Of a stretch of DNA of 64,000 nucleotides, positions 7,689 to 16,969 are shown piece by piece. The DNA is from JAXLVB01 sp046329195 (GTDB taxonomy: Bacteria; Bacteroidota; Bacteroidia; Cytophagales; Spirosomataceae). The stretch is from positions 620,001 to 684,000 of the forward strand of contig JAXLVB010000001.1 of assembly GCA_046329195.1 (NCBI GenBank), in the 5' to 3' direction. The position numbers and the translations under genes were made by a program. The notes under the pieces are model-generated. The model did no database searches, had not been told where the DNA came from, and saw nothing but the letters and a program-made list of their open reading frames with translations. Position 1 is the stretch's first letter, and each line of letters begins with the position of its first letter.

Positions 7689-8579
7689 CTAAACTTTATC
7701 CAGCAAAAACGCAATTTGTACCACGGGTAAATAAATAAAAGAACCAAACATCATTTGCAGTGCTGCTTTGTCGGTACAAGTTTGCATGAGGCGGAATGCT
7801 TGCACTAAGAACAGCCCTCCACATACCACTGCTACAAAGGTAGAGGTAATACCTGTCATACCCAATTCATACGGAACCCAACTCAGTGGTATCAAAAACA
7901 ACGTATAAAGCATAATATTCAACGCAGTTCTCAAGTCTTTTTGACCGTGGCCAGGCAAAAGTCGAATTCCTGCTTTTTTATAATCTTGATCTGCTACCCA
8001 TGCAATGGCCCAAAAATGAGGGAATTGCCAAAAAAACTGGATAGCAAACAAAATACCAGGTTCTAAACCAAAATGCCTCGTAGCGGCCAGCCATCCAATC
8101 ATGGGAGGAAAAGCCCCAGGAAATGCTCCTATGAATACGGCGATGGGACCCACTTTTTTGAGAGGAGTATAGGCAAAGCTATAGAGCAAAAACGAAATAA
8201 ACCCAACCCATCCTGCATTGACATTGAATACATTAAAAAGAATAAGGCAGGAAATCAACAATAAAATCACCGAAAAAACAGCTGCCTCTATTACACTCAG
8301 CCGCCCTGTTGGCAAGGGACGTACCTGGGTTCGCTTCATCAATTTATCCGAATCACGTTCGATAATCTGATTAACAATGTTTGATGAACCTGTTAACAAA
8401 AATCCAGCCAACGAAAACAACAAGAAAAGTCCCCACGTAAAGTGCTCGACTCCTAATAAGTACCCGAAAGCGCCCGAAAACGCCACAGTCAGCGAAAGAC
8501 GAACTTTTAGGAGTTCGACGTAAGCTTTTAAGGTTTCGATAACATTATCTTTACGAGTTACAGTTGTATTTGAAAACAT
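7689..8579 (-). CDS. ctaB: Protohaem IX farnesyltransferase (haem O synthase)
   Basis: UbiA-family prenyltransferase that adds farnesyl to protohaem, giving haem O for the a-type oxidase. The signature NIVNQIIERDSDKLMKRTQ followed by VRPLPTGR carries the Asp-rich motif, and about eight to nine membrane helices are present. The start MFSNTTVTRK at 8579 gives 296 residues and leaves a 17-nt gap to ctaA; a longer reading to 8645 would overlap ctaA by 49 nt and add a sequence unlike the family. It acts with ctaA on the same transcript. Confidence 0.93.
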   Translation of the reverse strand: MFSNTTVTRKDNVIETLKAYVELLKVRLSLTVAFSGAFGYLLGVEHFTWGLFLLFSLAGFLLTGSSNIVNQIIERDSDKLMKRTQVRPLPTGRLSVIEAAVFSVILLLISCLILFNVFNVNAGWVGFISFLLYSFAYTPLKKVGPIAVFIGAFPGAFPPMIGWLAATRHFGLEPGILFAIQFFWQFPHFWAIAWVADQDYKKAGIRLLPGHGQKDLRTALNIMLYTLFLIPLSWVPYELGMTGITSTFVAVVCGGLFLVQAFRLMQTCTDKAALQMMFGSFIYLPVVQIAFLLDKV

Positions 8580-8596
8580 AAGTTTTTTTGATTTCT

Positions 8597-9565
8597 TCAA
8601 TTCGTTATGGGGTAGGATACCTGTTTCCAATTCAATAAAAGCCACGTTACAAACTGTAGCCCTATGATTACGATTGACAACGTCAAATGAATCGGCTGAA
8701 TGTATGGGGGAATACCAAAATAGGCCATCAATGCCCCCGAAACAATTTCTACCCCTATCATTCCTGCCAGTAGGGTGCTGTAACGGCTCAACACACCTCG
8801 TTGACTACTATTTTTCTTGAGAAGGTAAACAACATATAGCTGAATTGCTAGAATGACTAATGAATATGTACGATGAATGTAAAAGGGCAACTGCAAATGA
8901 CTAACCCAATTAGCACGTTCACTCACCCCCAATTGTTCAGCTACAACATCAATCGCTTCCCTAACTTGTGTGCCTAGCAGTACTTGAGATAGCATGGCCA
9001 ACATAGCAATAATAAGCCAGCGATTTACAGCTACAGCGTTAGTAAGTGATTCTACCTGCAAAGTACTCGAAGAAGAGCGAGCCAGCACATACAACAAAAT
9101 GAATACAATCACAATGGCTAGTAGCATGTGTAGGGTTATCATCACGGGTAGGAGTTCAGTAGAAACAACTTTTGAACCCAACCACCCCTGGAATCCAACT
9201 AGTAAAAATGCTGCTAAGCTAGCCCAAACAATCACCCTATCACTTTTCCAGTATTTTAGCGAGGTGACTAACGTAACAAAAATAAATAGTCCAGTTAGTA
9301 CTCCAAGCAGGCGATTGATATATTCGGTCCAGGTTTTTACAACATTAAAAACCACTTCGCCTTTTAGTTTAGCACCATAAATTTCAGCATAATTGGCGGG
9401 CAGCTGACTCACATCGGTGGGTGGTACCCATGTACCAAAACACCTCGGCCAATCAGGGCAACCCATTCCTGCACCAGTACTCCTGACGATTCCACCCGCC
9501 AAAATCACTAAGTAAACTGTTATTACAGTAATAGTTGTAATTCGTCTAAACCACATGCTTAACAC
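8597..9565 (-). CDS. ctaA: Haem A synthase, COX15/CtaA family
   Basis: A 322-residue integral membrane protein that oxidises haem O to haem A. It shows the family N-terminus GGIVRSTGAGMGCPDWPRCF, then EYINRLLGVLTGL, an HMLLAIV helix, LPFYIHRTYSLVIL in the second half and a final helix IQPIHLTLSIVIIG. The conserved haem-ligand histidines in EYxNRL, H(M)LLA, IHRT and IHLT contexts are visible. The ATG lies only about 20 nt after the hairpin at 9587-9613, so its expression depends on read-through of that terminator or on a promoter I cannot see. Confidence 0.93.
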   Translation of the reverse strand: MLSMWFRRITTITVITVYLVILAGGIVRSTGAGMGCPDWPRCFGTWVPPTDVSQLPANYAEIYGAKLKGEVVFNVVKTWTEYINRLLGVLTGLFIFVTLVTSLKYWKSDRVIVWASLAAFLLVGFQGWLGSKVVSTELLPVMITLHMLLAIVIVFILLYVLARSSSSTLQVESLTNAVAVNRWLIIAMLAMLSQVLLGTQVREAIDVVAEQLGVSERANWVSHLQLPFYIHRTYSLVILAIQLYVVYLLKKNSSQRGVLSRYSTLLAGMIGVEIVSGALMAYFGIPPYIQPIHLTLSIVIIGLQFVTWLLLNWKQVSYPITN

Positions 9566-9577
9566 ACAAGCCTATTT

Positions 9578-9613
9578 GAAAAAAAATTACGAGGCTCTAA
9601 TAGAGCCCCGTAA
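9578..9613 (-). terminator. Intrinsic terminator between ctaD and ctaA
   Basis: On the minus strand a 12-position stem with one mismatch and a 3-nt loop (TTACGGGGCTCTA / TAGAGCCTCGTAA) is followed directly by nine T residues. It lies 72 nt after the ctaD stop and about 13 nt before the ctaA start, inside a co-directional cluster. Confidence 0.8.
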
Positions 9614-9684
9614 CCTTCGATTATTGCAGAGGGATTACTGGCCCCTTATAGTAGTCTTGATAGCTATTTCTTACGAATAGTATC

Positions 9685-11577
9685 TTACCAACCACCTGAT
9701 TTTGCTGCTGTTTCTTTCTGAATATCATGTAATTCCTCAATATCTTTCTCAAGGGCAATCTCCTCGTTTTCTTCTGGTAGGTTCGACTCAGGAGTAGCTG
9801 AGAATGGAATGTTCTGAGGAATAAAATCTTCTTCTGCACCAGGCTTGCTATAATCGTATGGCCAACGATACGCAGCCGGTACGGGGCCGTCCCAGTTGCC
9901 GTGACCAGCATTTACTGGAGCTGTCCACTCTAAGGTATTCGAGCGCCATGGATTCATAGGAGCTTTCTTACCCTTGAAAATACTATAGAAGAAGTTGTAT
10001 AAGAAAATCAACTGAGCTGCAAACGTTACAATAGCTGCAATACTGATAAATGTATTCAAATCAGCATAGGTAGAGAACGTTTTGAAACCTGTAAATGAAT
10101 AGTAACGACGAGGAAAACCTGCTATACCGATATAGTGCATCGGGAAGAATACGGCATAAACTCCTGCAAATGTTAACCAGAAGTGAATGTACCCGAGTGT
10201 ATTGTTCATCATTCGTCCAAACATACGAGGGAACCAGTGGTAAGTACCTGCCAACATTCCGAAGAACGACGCACTACCCATTACTAAGTGGAAGTGAGCA
10301 ACTACAAAGTAGGTATCATGTAGTTGGATATCCAATGCACTGTTACCTAAAATCAACCCCGTTACACCACCAGAAATGAACATTGAAACCAGACCTATTG
10401 AAAATAGCATAGCTGGCGTAAATACAATGTTTCCTTTCCAGAGCGTAGTAATGTAATTAAATGCTTTTACAGCCGAAGGTACCGCAATAATCAACGTTAA
10501 GAACATGAATACTGAGCCCAAGAACGGGTTCATCCCCGTTACGAACATGTGGTGTGCCCACACGATGAAGGCCAAGAAGGTAATACCCATCATTGAACCA
10601 ATCATAGCACGATAACCAAAAATTGGCTTACGAGAGTTGGTGGCAATGATTTCTGAACTTAGACCCAACGCCGGCAATAATACAATGTACACCTCGGGGT
10701 GTCCTAAAAACCAGAATAAGTGTTGGAACAAAATTGGGCTACCACCGGTGTTAGGAAGTGCTTCGCCGGCAATGTAAATCTCATTTAAGTAGAAGCTTGT
10801 TCCTAAAGAGCGGTCAAAAATCAATAATAAAGCCGCCGATAAGAGTACAGGGAATGATAATAAACCAAGAATAGCCGTAAATAAAAACGCCCAAATAGTA
10901 AGAGGCATCTTGGTAAAGGTCATACCACGAGTACGTAGGTTAATAATCGTAGTTACATAGTTTAAGCTACCCATCAAGGATGACATGATGAAAATAGCCA
11001 TACTTGTTAACCAAAGTGTCATACCCAAGCCTGAACCTGGCATTGCCTGAGGCAGTGCACTTAGTGGAGGGTAGATTACCCAACTACCAGAGGCCGGCCC
11101 AGTTGGAACAAACAAGGAAACAAACATAATAAGGCTTGATACGAAGAAGAACCAATATGAAAGCATATTGATAAATCCAGAAGCCATATCACGAGCACCG
11201 ATTTGGAACGGAATCAACAAGTTGGAGAATGTGCCGCTCAATCCAGCAGTAAGTACAAAGAATACCATGATGGTTCCGTGCATGGTTACAAGAGCCAAAT
11301 AAAACTCTTGTTGGAGCTTACCTGATTCATCAAGCCATCCGCCCAAAACTGGTCGCAACCATTCCAAGCTCATATTAGGAAATCCTAATTGCAAACGGAA
11401 AAGCAAAGAGAGCAAACCACCCAATACAGCCCAAGCAATACCAGTAATCAAATACTGCTTAGCGATAACTTTGTGGTCTTCCGAAAAAATATACTTACGG
11501 ATAAAGCTCAATTCCTCGTGATGCTCATGCCCATGCTCATGGGCGTGTACGTCGTGTGAAATTGCTGCAGATGCCAT
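9685..11577 (-). CDS. ctaD: Cytochrome c oxidase subunit I (caa3/aa3 type)
   Basis: Catalytic subunit of the terminal oxidase, 630 residues with 12 core helices. Visible ligands are His100 in VTMHGTIMVFF (low-spin haem), GHPEVY near residue 295 (CuB His, proton-channel Glu and the Tyr cross-linked to His), WAHHMFVTG near 342 (CuB His pair), and HDTYFVVAHFHLVMG near 422 (haem ligands). HPEVY marks it as an A1-type haem-copper oxidase. The N-terminus is His/Glu-rich (HDVHAHEHGHEHHEE) and the C-terminal tail is acidic. It follows ctaC by 69 nt and is terminated by the hairpin at 9587. Confidence 0.97.
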   Translation of the reverse strand: MASAAISHDVHAHEHGHEHHEELSFIRKYIFSEDHKVIAKQYLITGIAWAVLGGLLSLLFRLQLGFPNMSLEWLRPVLGGWLDESGKLQQEFYLALVTMHGTIMVFFVLTAGLSGTFSNLLIPFQIGARDMASGFINMLSYWFFFVSSLIMFVSLFVPTGPASGSWVIYPPLSALPQAMPGSGLGMTLWLTSMAIFIMSSLMGSLNYVTTIINLRTRGMTFTKMPLTIWAFLFTAILGLLSFPVLLSAALLLIFDRSLGTSFYLNEIYIAGEALPNTGGSPILFQHLFWFLGHPEVYIVLLPALGLSSEIIATNSRKPIFGYRAMIGSMMGITFLAFIVWAHHMFVTGMNPFLGSVFMFLTLIIAVPSAVKAFNYITTLWKGNIVFTPAMLFSIGLVSMFISGGVTGLILGNSALDIQLHDTYFVVAHFHLVMGSASFFGMLAGTYHWFPRMFGRMMNNTLGYIHFWLTFAGVYAVFFPMHYIGIAGFPRRYYSFTGFKTFSTYADLNTFISIAAIVTFAAQLIFLYNFFYSIFKGKKAPMNPWRSNTLEWTAPVNAGHGNWDGPVPAAYRWPYDYSKPGAEEDFIPQNIPFSATPESNLPEENEEIALEKDIEELHDIQKETAAKSGGW

Positions 11578-11646
11578 ATTTTTAATTTTTTAAGTTTTTA
11601 GTCAAACTGAGGGTTGAATCTCATTGTTTTCGCTTGCCAATTATTT

Positions 11647-12774
11647 TTATCGAAGAGATGCACTTGCTGCTGACATATCACCTGCTGAGGCAGTTGTACT
11701 ATCAGAAGGTGCCGCACTTTCGGTATATTTCATTGCTTTTGCTTTGTATTTTTCAGGAACACGCTTCAAAAAGTCTGGGTTTGCAGTTACGGCGTTAGTA
11801 AACCACGGTTTTTGTGTAGCAAGCCATTTTTTGCAAGCAGCTTCATCTTCTTCTACCACCAATGTAAGTTTCATACCAAAGTGCCCCTGTCCACAAATTT
11901 CGGTACAAGCAATCTCATAGTTAAACTCTGGATTACTTAACTCGTAACGCATTTCTTCGGTAGTCTTTGTAGGCACAAACCAAAACTTGGTAGGCATACC
12001 CGGCACCGCATCCATTTTCACACGCAAGTGAGGGATAAACACACTGTGAAGCACGTCACGAGCACGAATTTTCAAAAGAACAGGTTTTCCTTTGGGAATG
12101 TGCATTTCGGTACCTGTAATATCATCATATGAATGCTCGTCAGCCACATCGATACCAAATTCATTGTTCTCGTCAATGAGTTTATAATTATAATGGCCTA
12201 ATGTGTTATCATCAATGCCTGGGTAGCGTACTTGCCAGCCAAATTGCTTACCCATAATTTCTACCACGTAAGCGTTTTCGGGAGCTTCTTTTGTAATATC
12301 TCTCCACAATTTCCATCCAAAAAACACCATAACGGCCATCAACACAGCTGGCGATGCTGTCCAAATATACTCTAAGCGGTGATTGACTGGGTAAAAGGTT
12401 GCTTTACGACCGGGTTTGTATTGGTACTTCCAAGCAAAGTAGAACAAAAACAAATTTGTCAAGAAAAACGCTACTGTGCACAGTAACAACGAAATCCAAA
12501 ACATGCTGTCGGTACGAACACCATGCTCAGATGCTGCCTCTGGTAAAAAGTATTTTTTAGCATCTATAAAAGACCACCATGCTAAAACAATACCTACAAA
12601 AAAGAAAATTGGTAAAAGCGCTGCATTAAGTTTATTTGAAAGTAAACTTACTACCCCACCTGCCTGCGACTCTTCTTTAGAATCGAGACGTTTGGCAAGT
12701 TTTGAAATTCTTGCAATCACCGCAATGGTAAGTACTAAAAATACTACCACTAAGATACCTGCGAGGAAAGTCAT
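11647..12774 (-). CDS. ctaC: Cytochrome c oxidase subunit II with CuA site
   Basis: A 375-residue subunit that accepts electrons from cytochrome c. The N-terminal helix is followed by a long linker and two further helices, then the cupredoxin domain. The CuA ligands are intact: LHSVFIPHLRVK, then ACTEICGQGHFGM (C-x3-C-x3-H-x2-M, about residue 290-300). No C-terminal cytochrome c domain is fused, so electrons must come from a separate cytochrome such as ActE or ActA. It sits between actF and ctaD, suggesting physical coupling of complex III and oxidase as a supercomplex, known for Flavobacterium. Confidence 0.95.
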   Translation of the reverse strand: MTFLAGILVVVFLVLTIAVIARISKLAKRLDSKEESQAGGVVSLLSNKLNAALLPIFFFVGIVLAWWSFIDAKKYFLPEAASEHGVRTDSMFWISLLLCTVAFFLTNLFLFYFAWKYQYKPGRKATFYPVNHRLEYIWTASPAVLMAVMVFFGWKLWRDITKEAPENAYVVEIMGKQFGWQVRYPGIDDNTLGHYNYKLIDENNEFGIDVADEHSYDDITGTEMHIPKGKPVLLKIRARDVLHSVFIPHLRVKMDAVPGMPTKFWFVPTKTTEEMRYELSNPEFNYEIACTEICGQGHFGMKLTLVVEEDEAACKKWLATQKPWFTNAVTANPDFLKRVPEKYKAKAMKYTESAAPSDSTTASAGDMSAASASLR

Positions 12775-12854
12775 ATTATATCAATGTTTGAGTGAACAAA
12801 TTTTAATTTTTTCAATCTTCCAATAATACGTATCGGCAATTAACCCAAAACATT

Positions 12855-14174
12855 CTAAATGTCGTGGTGCAATGCTTCTTCTAACATTGGGTGATTCTTA
12901 GCTACCAACGAGGCTTTTGTCAATTGATTCAAAACCACATATCCAAAAGCACAAGCAAAAGCTAATACTGTTCCCCATTCAATGAGGCCAATACCGCCGT
13001 TTGCCCCTACCACACCTGGCATGATGTTGTTGTAAAAATCAATATAGTGACCAACAATAACCCCCCATGCCCCAATTTTCAAAAAGATAGGCGTTCGTTT
13101 TGCATCCCGAGTCATCATCACTAAGAATGGAAACACGAAGTTCAAGAAAATGTTTAAGAAAAAGGTTGCTTGATACTTGTGGTCGTATCCAGAGAAACGC
13201 TCACGGAAATAAATAGTTTCTTCTGGAAGGTTAGCGTAATAAATCAACAAAAACTGCGAAAACCACACATAAGTCCAGAAAATAGAGAAGGCAAACATGA
13301 ACTTACCTAAATCGTGTAGGTGGTTTTCATTTACATACTTCATGTAGCCGTTATCTTTCAAATACAAAATAGTAAGAATGATTACTGCTATGCCTGTTAC
13401 ATGCCAGCTTGCAAACGTGTACCAACCAAACATGGTCGAAAACCAGTGTGTATCAATAGACATAACCCAGTCCCAAGCAGAAGTCGAAGAGGTTACAGCA
13501 AAGAAAAGCACAAATAAGCGAGCGATAGTCTTCATTTTGTACCAATGCTCCTCGCCCCCTAACTGGTCTTCTGCGATGGAAGTACTGCGCATCCAACGCC
13601 ACAAACCGTACCATACGCCCAAATAAGCAACTGTCCGAATCAGATAGAATGGCTTATTTAAGAAACCAGCCTTGCCAGCAATGATTTTATCGTAATGCTC
13701 GCTTGCAGGGTCTGTAATTCCATCATGTAACCAATGGAATATGTCCTTGCCAAACAACAAGAATACAATCAACATAATTGGCCCTGTTACAATCAAAAAC
13801 GAAGGAAAAGCTTCTGGTACACGTTTGATGGCTGATGACCAACCAGCCCATGACAAGTATTGGTAGCATACGAAGAACATGCCAATCACGGCTATTCCCG
13901 AAAAGTAAACTACATTGAGCCAAAGATTCGCAACAATACGCTTCATCAATGGCGAAAGCCCGTGTTCGTCGGCATGTCCTGCATGATCGCCAGCAGCATG
14001 AGCATGCTCATGGTGGTCAATGCCTATTCCCCAGCCTTTTGAGACCAAGAAAGCACCAATCAATAAAAGAGCAACGCCCACTGCTATTCCAATCAACAAC
14101 TTGCGTTTTGATTCGGAGCGAAACTCGAACCATTCTTCGACATTATCAGGTGAAAAATGTGAATGTCCAGCCAT
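12855..14174 (-). CDS. actF: Alternative complex III subunit ActF (NrfD-like quinol-side membrane protein)
   Basis: A 439-residue polytopic protein with about ten membrane helices, related to ActC. The N-terminus is soluble (MAGHSHFSPDNVEEWFEFRS) and a His-rich loop (DHHEHAHAAGDHAGHADEHG) follows the first helix. Conserved segments include WDWVMSIDTHWFSTMFGWYT and FSIFWTYVWFSQFLLIYYAN. In alternative complex III, ActC and ActF form the two large membrane subunits. It lies 80 nt before ctaC, so the complex III and oxidase genes are contiguous. Confidence 0.93.
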   Translation of the reverse strand: MAGHSHFSPDNVEEWFEFRSESKRKLLIGIAVGVALLLIGAFLVSKGWGIGIDHHEHAHAAGDHAGHADEHGLSPLMKRIVANLWLNVVYFSGIAVIGMFFVCYQYLSWAGWSSAIKRVPEAFPSFLIVTGPIMLIVFLLFGKDIFHWLHDGITDPASEHYDKIIAGKAGFLNKPFYLIRTVAYLGVWYGLWRWMRSTSIAEDQLGGEEHWYKMKTIARLFVLFFAVTSSTSAWDWVMSIDTHWFSTMFGWYTFASWHVTGIAVIILTILYLKDNGYMKYVNENHLHDLGKFMFAFSIFWTYVWFSQFLLIYYANLPEETIYFRERFSGYDHKYQATFFLNIFLNFVFPFLVMMTRDAKRTPIFLKIGAWGVIVGHYIDFYNNIMPGVVGANGGIGLIEWGTVLAFACAFGYVVLNQLTKASLVAKNHPMLEEALHHDI

Positions 14175-14184
14175 TATATTTTCC

Positions 14185-14209
14185 GTTAATCGTTATCTGT
14201 TAGTCGTTA
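14185..14209 (-). repeat. 11-nt direct repeat between actE and actF
   Basis: GTTAATCGTTA (14185-14195) and GTTAGTCGTTA (14199-14209) on the plus strand differ at one base and are spaced 14 nt start to start, in the 63-nt gap before actF. It could be a regulator site or chance. Confidence 0.35.
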
Positions 14210-14237
14210 AGTGTGTGTTTCAACTACTTGATGTAGT

Positions 14238-14846
14238 TTAAGGTTCTTGTTGGAGTTTGTGTACATATTGTACAATTTTCCAGCGGTCAACCGGGGCAAT
14301 TTGCGAGCCATGCGCCCACATACGACCTTTCCCATAGGTAATTACATGGAAAATATGACCATCATTCAGTGTTTTCAAGGCATCGCTTGAATACACAGGC
14401 ACCCCTGCATACATTTTTCCAACAGGACCGTCGCCTTTTCCTGCTTCACCGTGGCAGTGCTGACAAAAGCGTTCGTAGAGCAATTTACCTTCTGTTAACG
14501 ACTGGTCAGTTTGGGGAATCGGGTTACTCAATACACGTTCAGCTATTCCGATACTGTCTGCCGGAAGGTCATAGAGCATTAAATCTACTTTAGCACTATC
14601 GCCTTCTCCAAACTTAGTTTGATAATTACGGCGAGCCACTGTTCCCTTCACTGGCAAGCGCATATTCATACCCATAGGGTTAAGGGGATGTTTATCAATC
14701 TGAGACATCGGCTCATAGCCTACTGGGTAGTACATATTCGGTGAATATTCAACTCCAGTGTCATTTGAGCTGCGTTTCAACGAAGCCAGCACAATCACAA
14801 CAAACGTTGCGGCTAACCAAATAAAAGCAGAATATTTTTTTAACAT
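14238..14846 (-). CDS. actE: Alternative complex III mono-haem cytochrome c subunit ActE
   Basis: A 202-residue cytochrome anchored by an N-terminal helix (about residues 8-22). A single haem motif is present: RFCQHCHGEAGKGDGPVG (about 129-133). A later Met in YGKGRMWAHGSQI is the likely distal ligand. It carries electrons from the ActAB side toward the oxidase CuA centre. The N-terminal part YYPVGYEPMSQIDKHPLNPM is the conserved ActE signature. Position between actD and actF is the standard gene order. Confidence 0.93.
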   Translation of the reverse strand: MLKKYSAFIWLAATFVVIVLASLKRSSNDTGVEYSPNMYYPVGYEPMSQIDKHPLNPMGMNMRLPVKGTVARRNYQTKFGEGDSAKVDLMLYDLPADSIGIAERVLSNPIPQTDQSLTEGKLLYERFCQHCHGEAGKGDGPVGKMYAGVPVYSSDALKTLNDGHIFHVITYGKGRMWAHGSQIAPVDRWKIVQYVHKLQQEP

Positions 14847-14904
14847 AACTATTGCGTAGGTTTAGAGAAGCGACATAGACATGTATCGCTCCTATGGCCT
14901 TACT

Positions 14905-15429
14905 TTAGAACTGTTTTACATTTACTTCAATCGCTCCTGATTCTTTTAGGGTCTTTTCAATATCAGCTTCTGCCAATTTGTTTTGACCCAAATCAATGGC
15001 CATAATGAACTTATCATCGGTAGCACGTAAGTCAAAAGACTTAGGCTTTGTGCCCCACCAAAGGCCATTACTCAAAAAGAAGGTAAAGGCCATACCGTAT
15101 GAAGCAACCAAGACCGTCATTTCAAAAATTACTGGAACAAAGTCAGGGAATGCGATAAAGTCTTTACCCCCAATAATGATGGGCCAGTCAATACCCATTG
15201 TCCAGATAGTCAGGAACAAAGCGAAGGTTGTGCCACATGCTCCTAAAATGAACGCAGCTATTGGAATACGAGTACGAGGGTGTCCTATTGCCTTGTCAAG
15301 TCCATGGATAGCAAACGGCGTATAAACCTCATGAATAGTTACACCGCTTCCTTTTACTTTTCCAACGGCAGAAAGCACTACGTCTTCATCGTCGTAAACA
15401 CCAACCAAAAATTTGTTATTTGTAGCCAT
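14905..15429 (-). CDS. actD: Alternative complex III subunit ActD (DUF3341)
   Basis: A 174-residue membrane protein. The N-terminal cytoplasmic domain (LVGVYDDEDVVLSAVGKVKG) is followed by two membrane helices (about 58-80 and 95-118) and a C-terminal cytoplasmic segment with FIMAIDLGQNKLAEADIEKT. This is the DUF3341/ActD pattern. It has no cofactor and helps hold ActB and ActC together. It lies 39 nt after actC and 58 nt before actE. Confidence 0.92.
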   Translation of the reverse strand: MATNNKFLVGVYDDEDVVLSAVGKVKGSGVTIHEVYTPFAIHGLDKAIGHPRTRIPIAAFILGACGTTFALFLTIWTMGIDWPIIIGGKDFIAFPDFVPVIFEMTVLVASYGMAFTFFLSNGLWWGTKPKSFDLRATDDKFIMAIDLGQNKLAEADIEKTLKESGAIEVNVKQF

Positions 15430-15468
15430 ATATACGAGTTCTATTAGCTCTTAGGGTCAGTTAAACAA

Positions 15469-16878
15469 TTACTCTTTGTCTTTGTTGTAAGAAGCTTTTA
15501 CCTTAGGATGTGCTCCTACTTTCTTTTGTGATACTCCTTTCAAGACGCCCTTAACCTCGGCCATGTTAATAACAGGTAAGAATTTAGCAAAGAGCAAGAA
15601 CGCTGTAAAGAAGAAGCCAAACGAGAAAATGTAATCGCTAATGTCAAAAATAGTAGGCGAGAACATTGCCCAGCTTGATGGCACGTAGTCACGGTGAAGC
15701 GACGTAACAATAATCACAAAACGCTCAAACCACATACCAATGTTTACTACTACAGACAAGGCAAAGGTCCACATAATACTGCGGCGGATTTTCTCAATCC
15801 AAAACAGCTGAGGAGTAATTACGTTACAAGTCATCATTGCCCAGTAAGCCCACCAGTAAGGACCAGTAGCCCGGTTGATGAACGCATAGCTTTCGTATTC
15901 TACGCCTGAATACCATGCGATAAAGAACTCGGTCAAGTAAGCAATACCAACAATTGAACCTGTCAGTGTAATGATTTTGTTCATTGACTCAACGTGCTCA
16001 ATGGTTACGTAGTCTTCCAATTTGAACACATAACGGGTGATAAGCACCAAGTTTTGTACCATGGCAAAACCTGAGAAAATCGCACCAGCAACGAAGTATG
16101 GAGGGAAGATAGTAGTATGCCAACCTGGAATTACCGACGTTGCAAAGTCAAATGATACAATGGTGTGTACAGAAAGTACAAGTGGTGTAGATAAACCTGC
16201 CAAAATCAATGAAACATATTCGTAACGAGCCCATGTCTTAGCCGAACCCGTCCATCCCATTGAAAGAACGCCATATACATACTTAGAAACTTTGTTCTTG
16301 GCACGGTCACGAATGGTAGCAAGGTCAGGAATCAAACCAATATACCAAAATAAACACGATACTGAGAAATACGTTGAGATGGCGAATACGTCCCAAACCA
16401 ATGGAGAGTTGAAGTTTACCCACAACGAACCATACGTATTAGGAAACGGAATAGCCCAGTAAGCCAGCCATGTACGGCCTGCGTGCATCAAGATGAAGGA
16501 AGCGGCACAGATTACGGCAAAGATAGTCATCGCTTCGGCTGCTCGGTTGATAGACGTCCGCCATTTTTGACGGAACAACAATAAGATGGCTGAAATCAGA
16601 GTACCAGCGTGACCAATACCGACCCACCAAACGAAGTTGGTGATGTCCCAAGCCCAACCAACGGTTTTGTTTAGCCCCCAAACACCGAGTCCTTTCCACC
16701 AGGTGTAAAATACGCAGGCCGTACCATAGGCTAAGACTAATACCGACAGTCCGAAAGCAATTTTCCAAGACTTAGAGGGCTTGCCTTCAACTTGGCGGCA
16801 TACATCTTCGGTAATATCGTGGTAAGTTTTACCGCCAGTTACTAATGGGGGTCTTACCGATGCACTTACGTGAGACAT
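15469..16878 (-). CDS. actC: Alternative complex III subunit ActC (NrfD/PsrC family, quinol binding)
   Basis: A 469-residue protein with about ten membrane helices. It is the main menaquinol-binding membrane subunit. NrfD-family landmarks are VGIGHAGTLISAILLLFRQK in helix 2, HAGRTWLAYW, and the central SVHTIVSFDFATSVIPGWHT with FPPYFVAGAIFSGFAMVQNL. The start MSHVSASVRPPL at 16878 is preferred; a reading from 16917 adds 13 residues encoded in a repetitive leader (AGTTTTGAGTTTTGAG). It lies 91 nt after actB. Confidence 0.93.
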   Translation of the reverse strand: MSHVSASVRPPLVTGGKTYHDITEDVCRQVEGKPSKSWKIAFGLSVLVLAYGTACVFYTWWKGLGVWGLNKTVGWAWDITNFVWWVGIGHAGTLISAILLLFRQKWRTSINRAAEAMTIFAVICAASFILMHAGRTWLAYWAIPFPNTYGSLWVNFNSPLVWDVFAISTYFSVSCLFWYIGLIPDLATIRDRAKNKVSKYVYGVLSMGWTGSAKTWARYEYVSLILAGLSTPLVLSVHTIVSFDFATSVIPGWHTTIFPPYFVAGAIFSGFAMVQNLVLITRYVFKLEDYVTIEHVESMNKIITLTGSIVGIAYLTEFFIAWYSGVEYESYAFINRATGPYWWAYWAMMTCNVITPQLFWIEKIRRSIMWTFALSVVVNIGMWFERFVIIVTSLHRDYVPSSWAMFSPTIFDISDYIFSFGFFFTAFLLFAKFLPVINMAEVKGVLKGVSQKKVGAHPKVKASYNKDKE

Positions 16879-16905
16879 ATTACTTAGTTTTGAGTTTTGA
16901 GTAGT

Positions 16906-16927
16906 GAGGAGTGGCAACCCACTCCTC
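16906..16927 (-). other. Intercistronic hairpin between actB and actC
   Basis: Nine perfect base pairs (GAGGAGTGG / CCACTCCTC) with a 4-nt loop and no following T-run. It is therefore unlikely to terminate; a role in mRNA processing or stability between the two genes is possible. Confidence 0.5.
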
Positions 16928-16969
16928 TAAAAATCTATTCTTAACAGTTACGTTGAATCTTGTTAGGTG

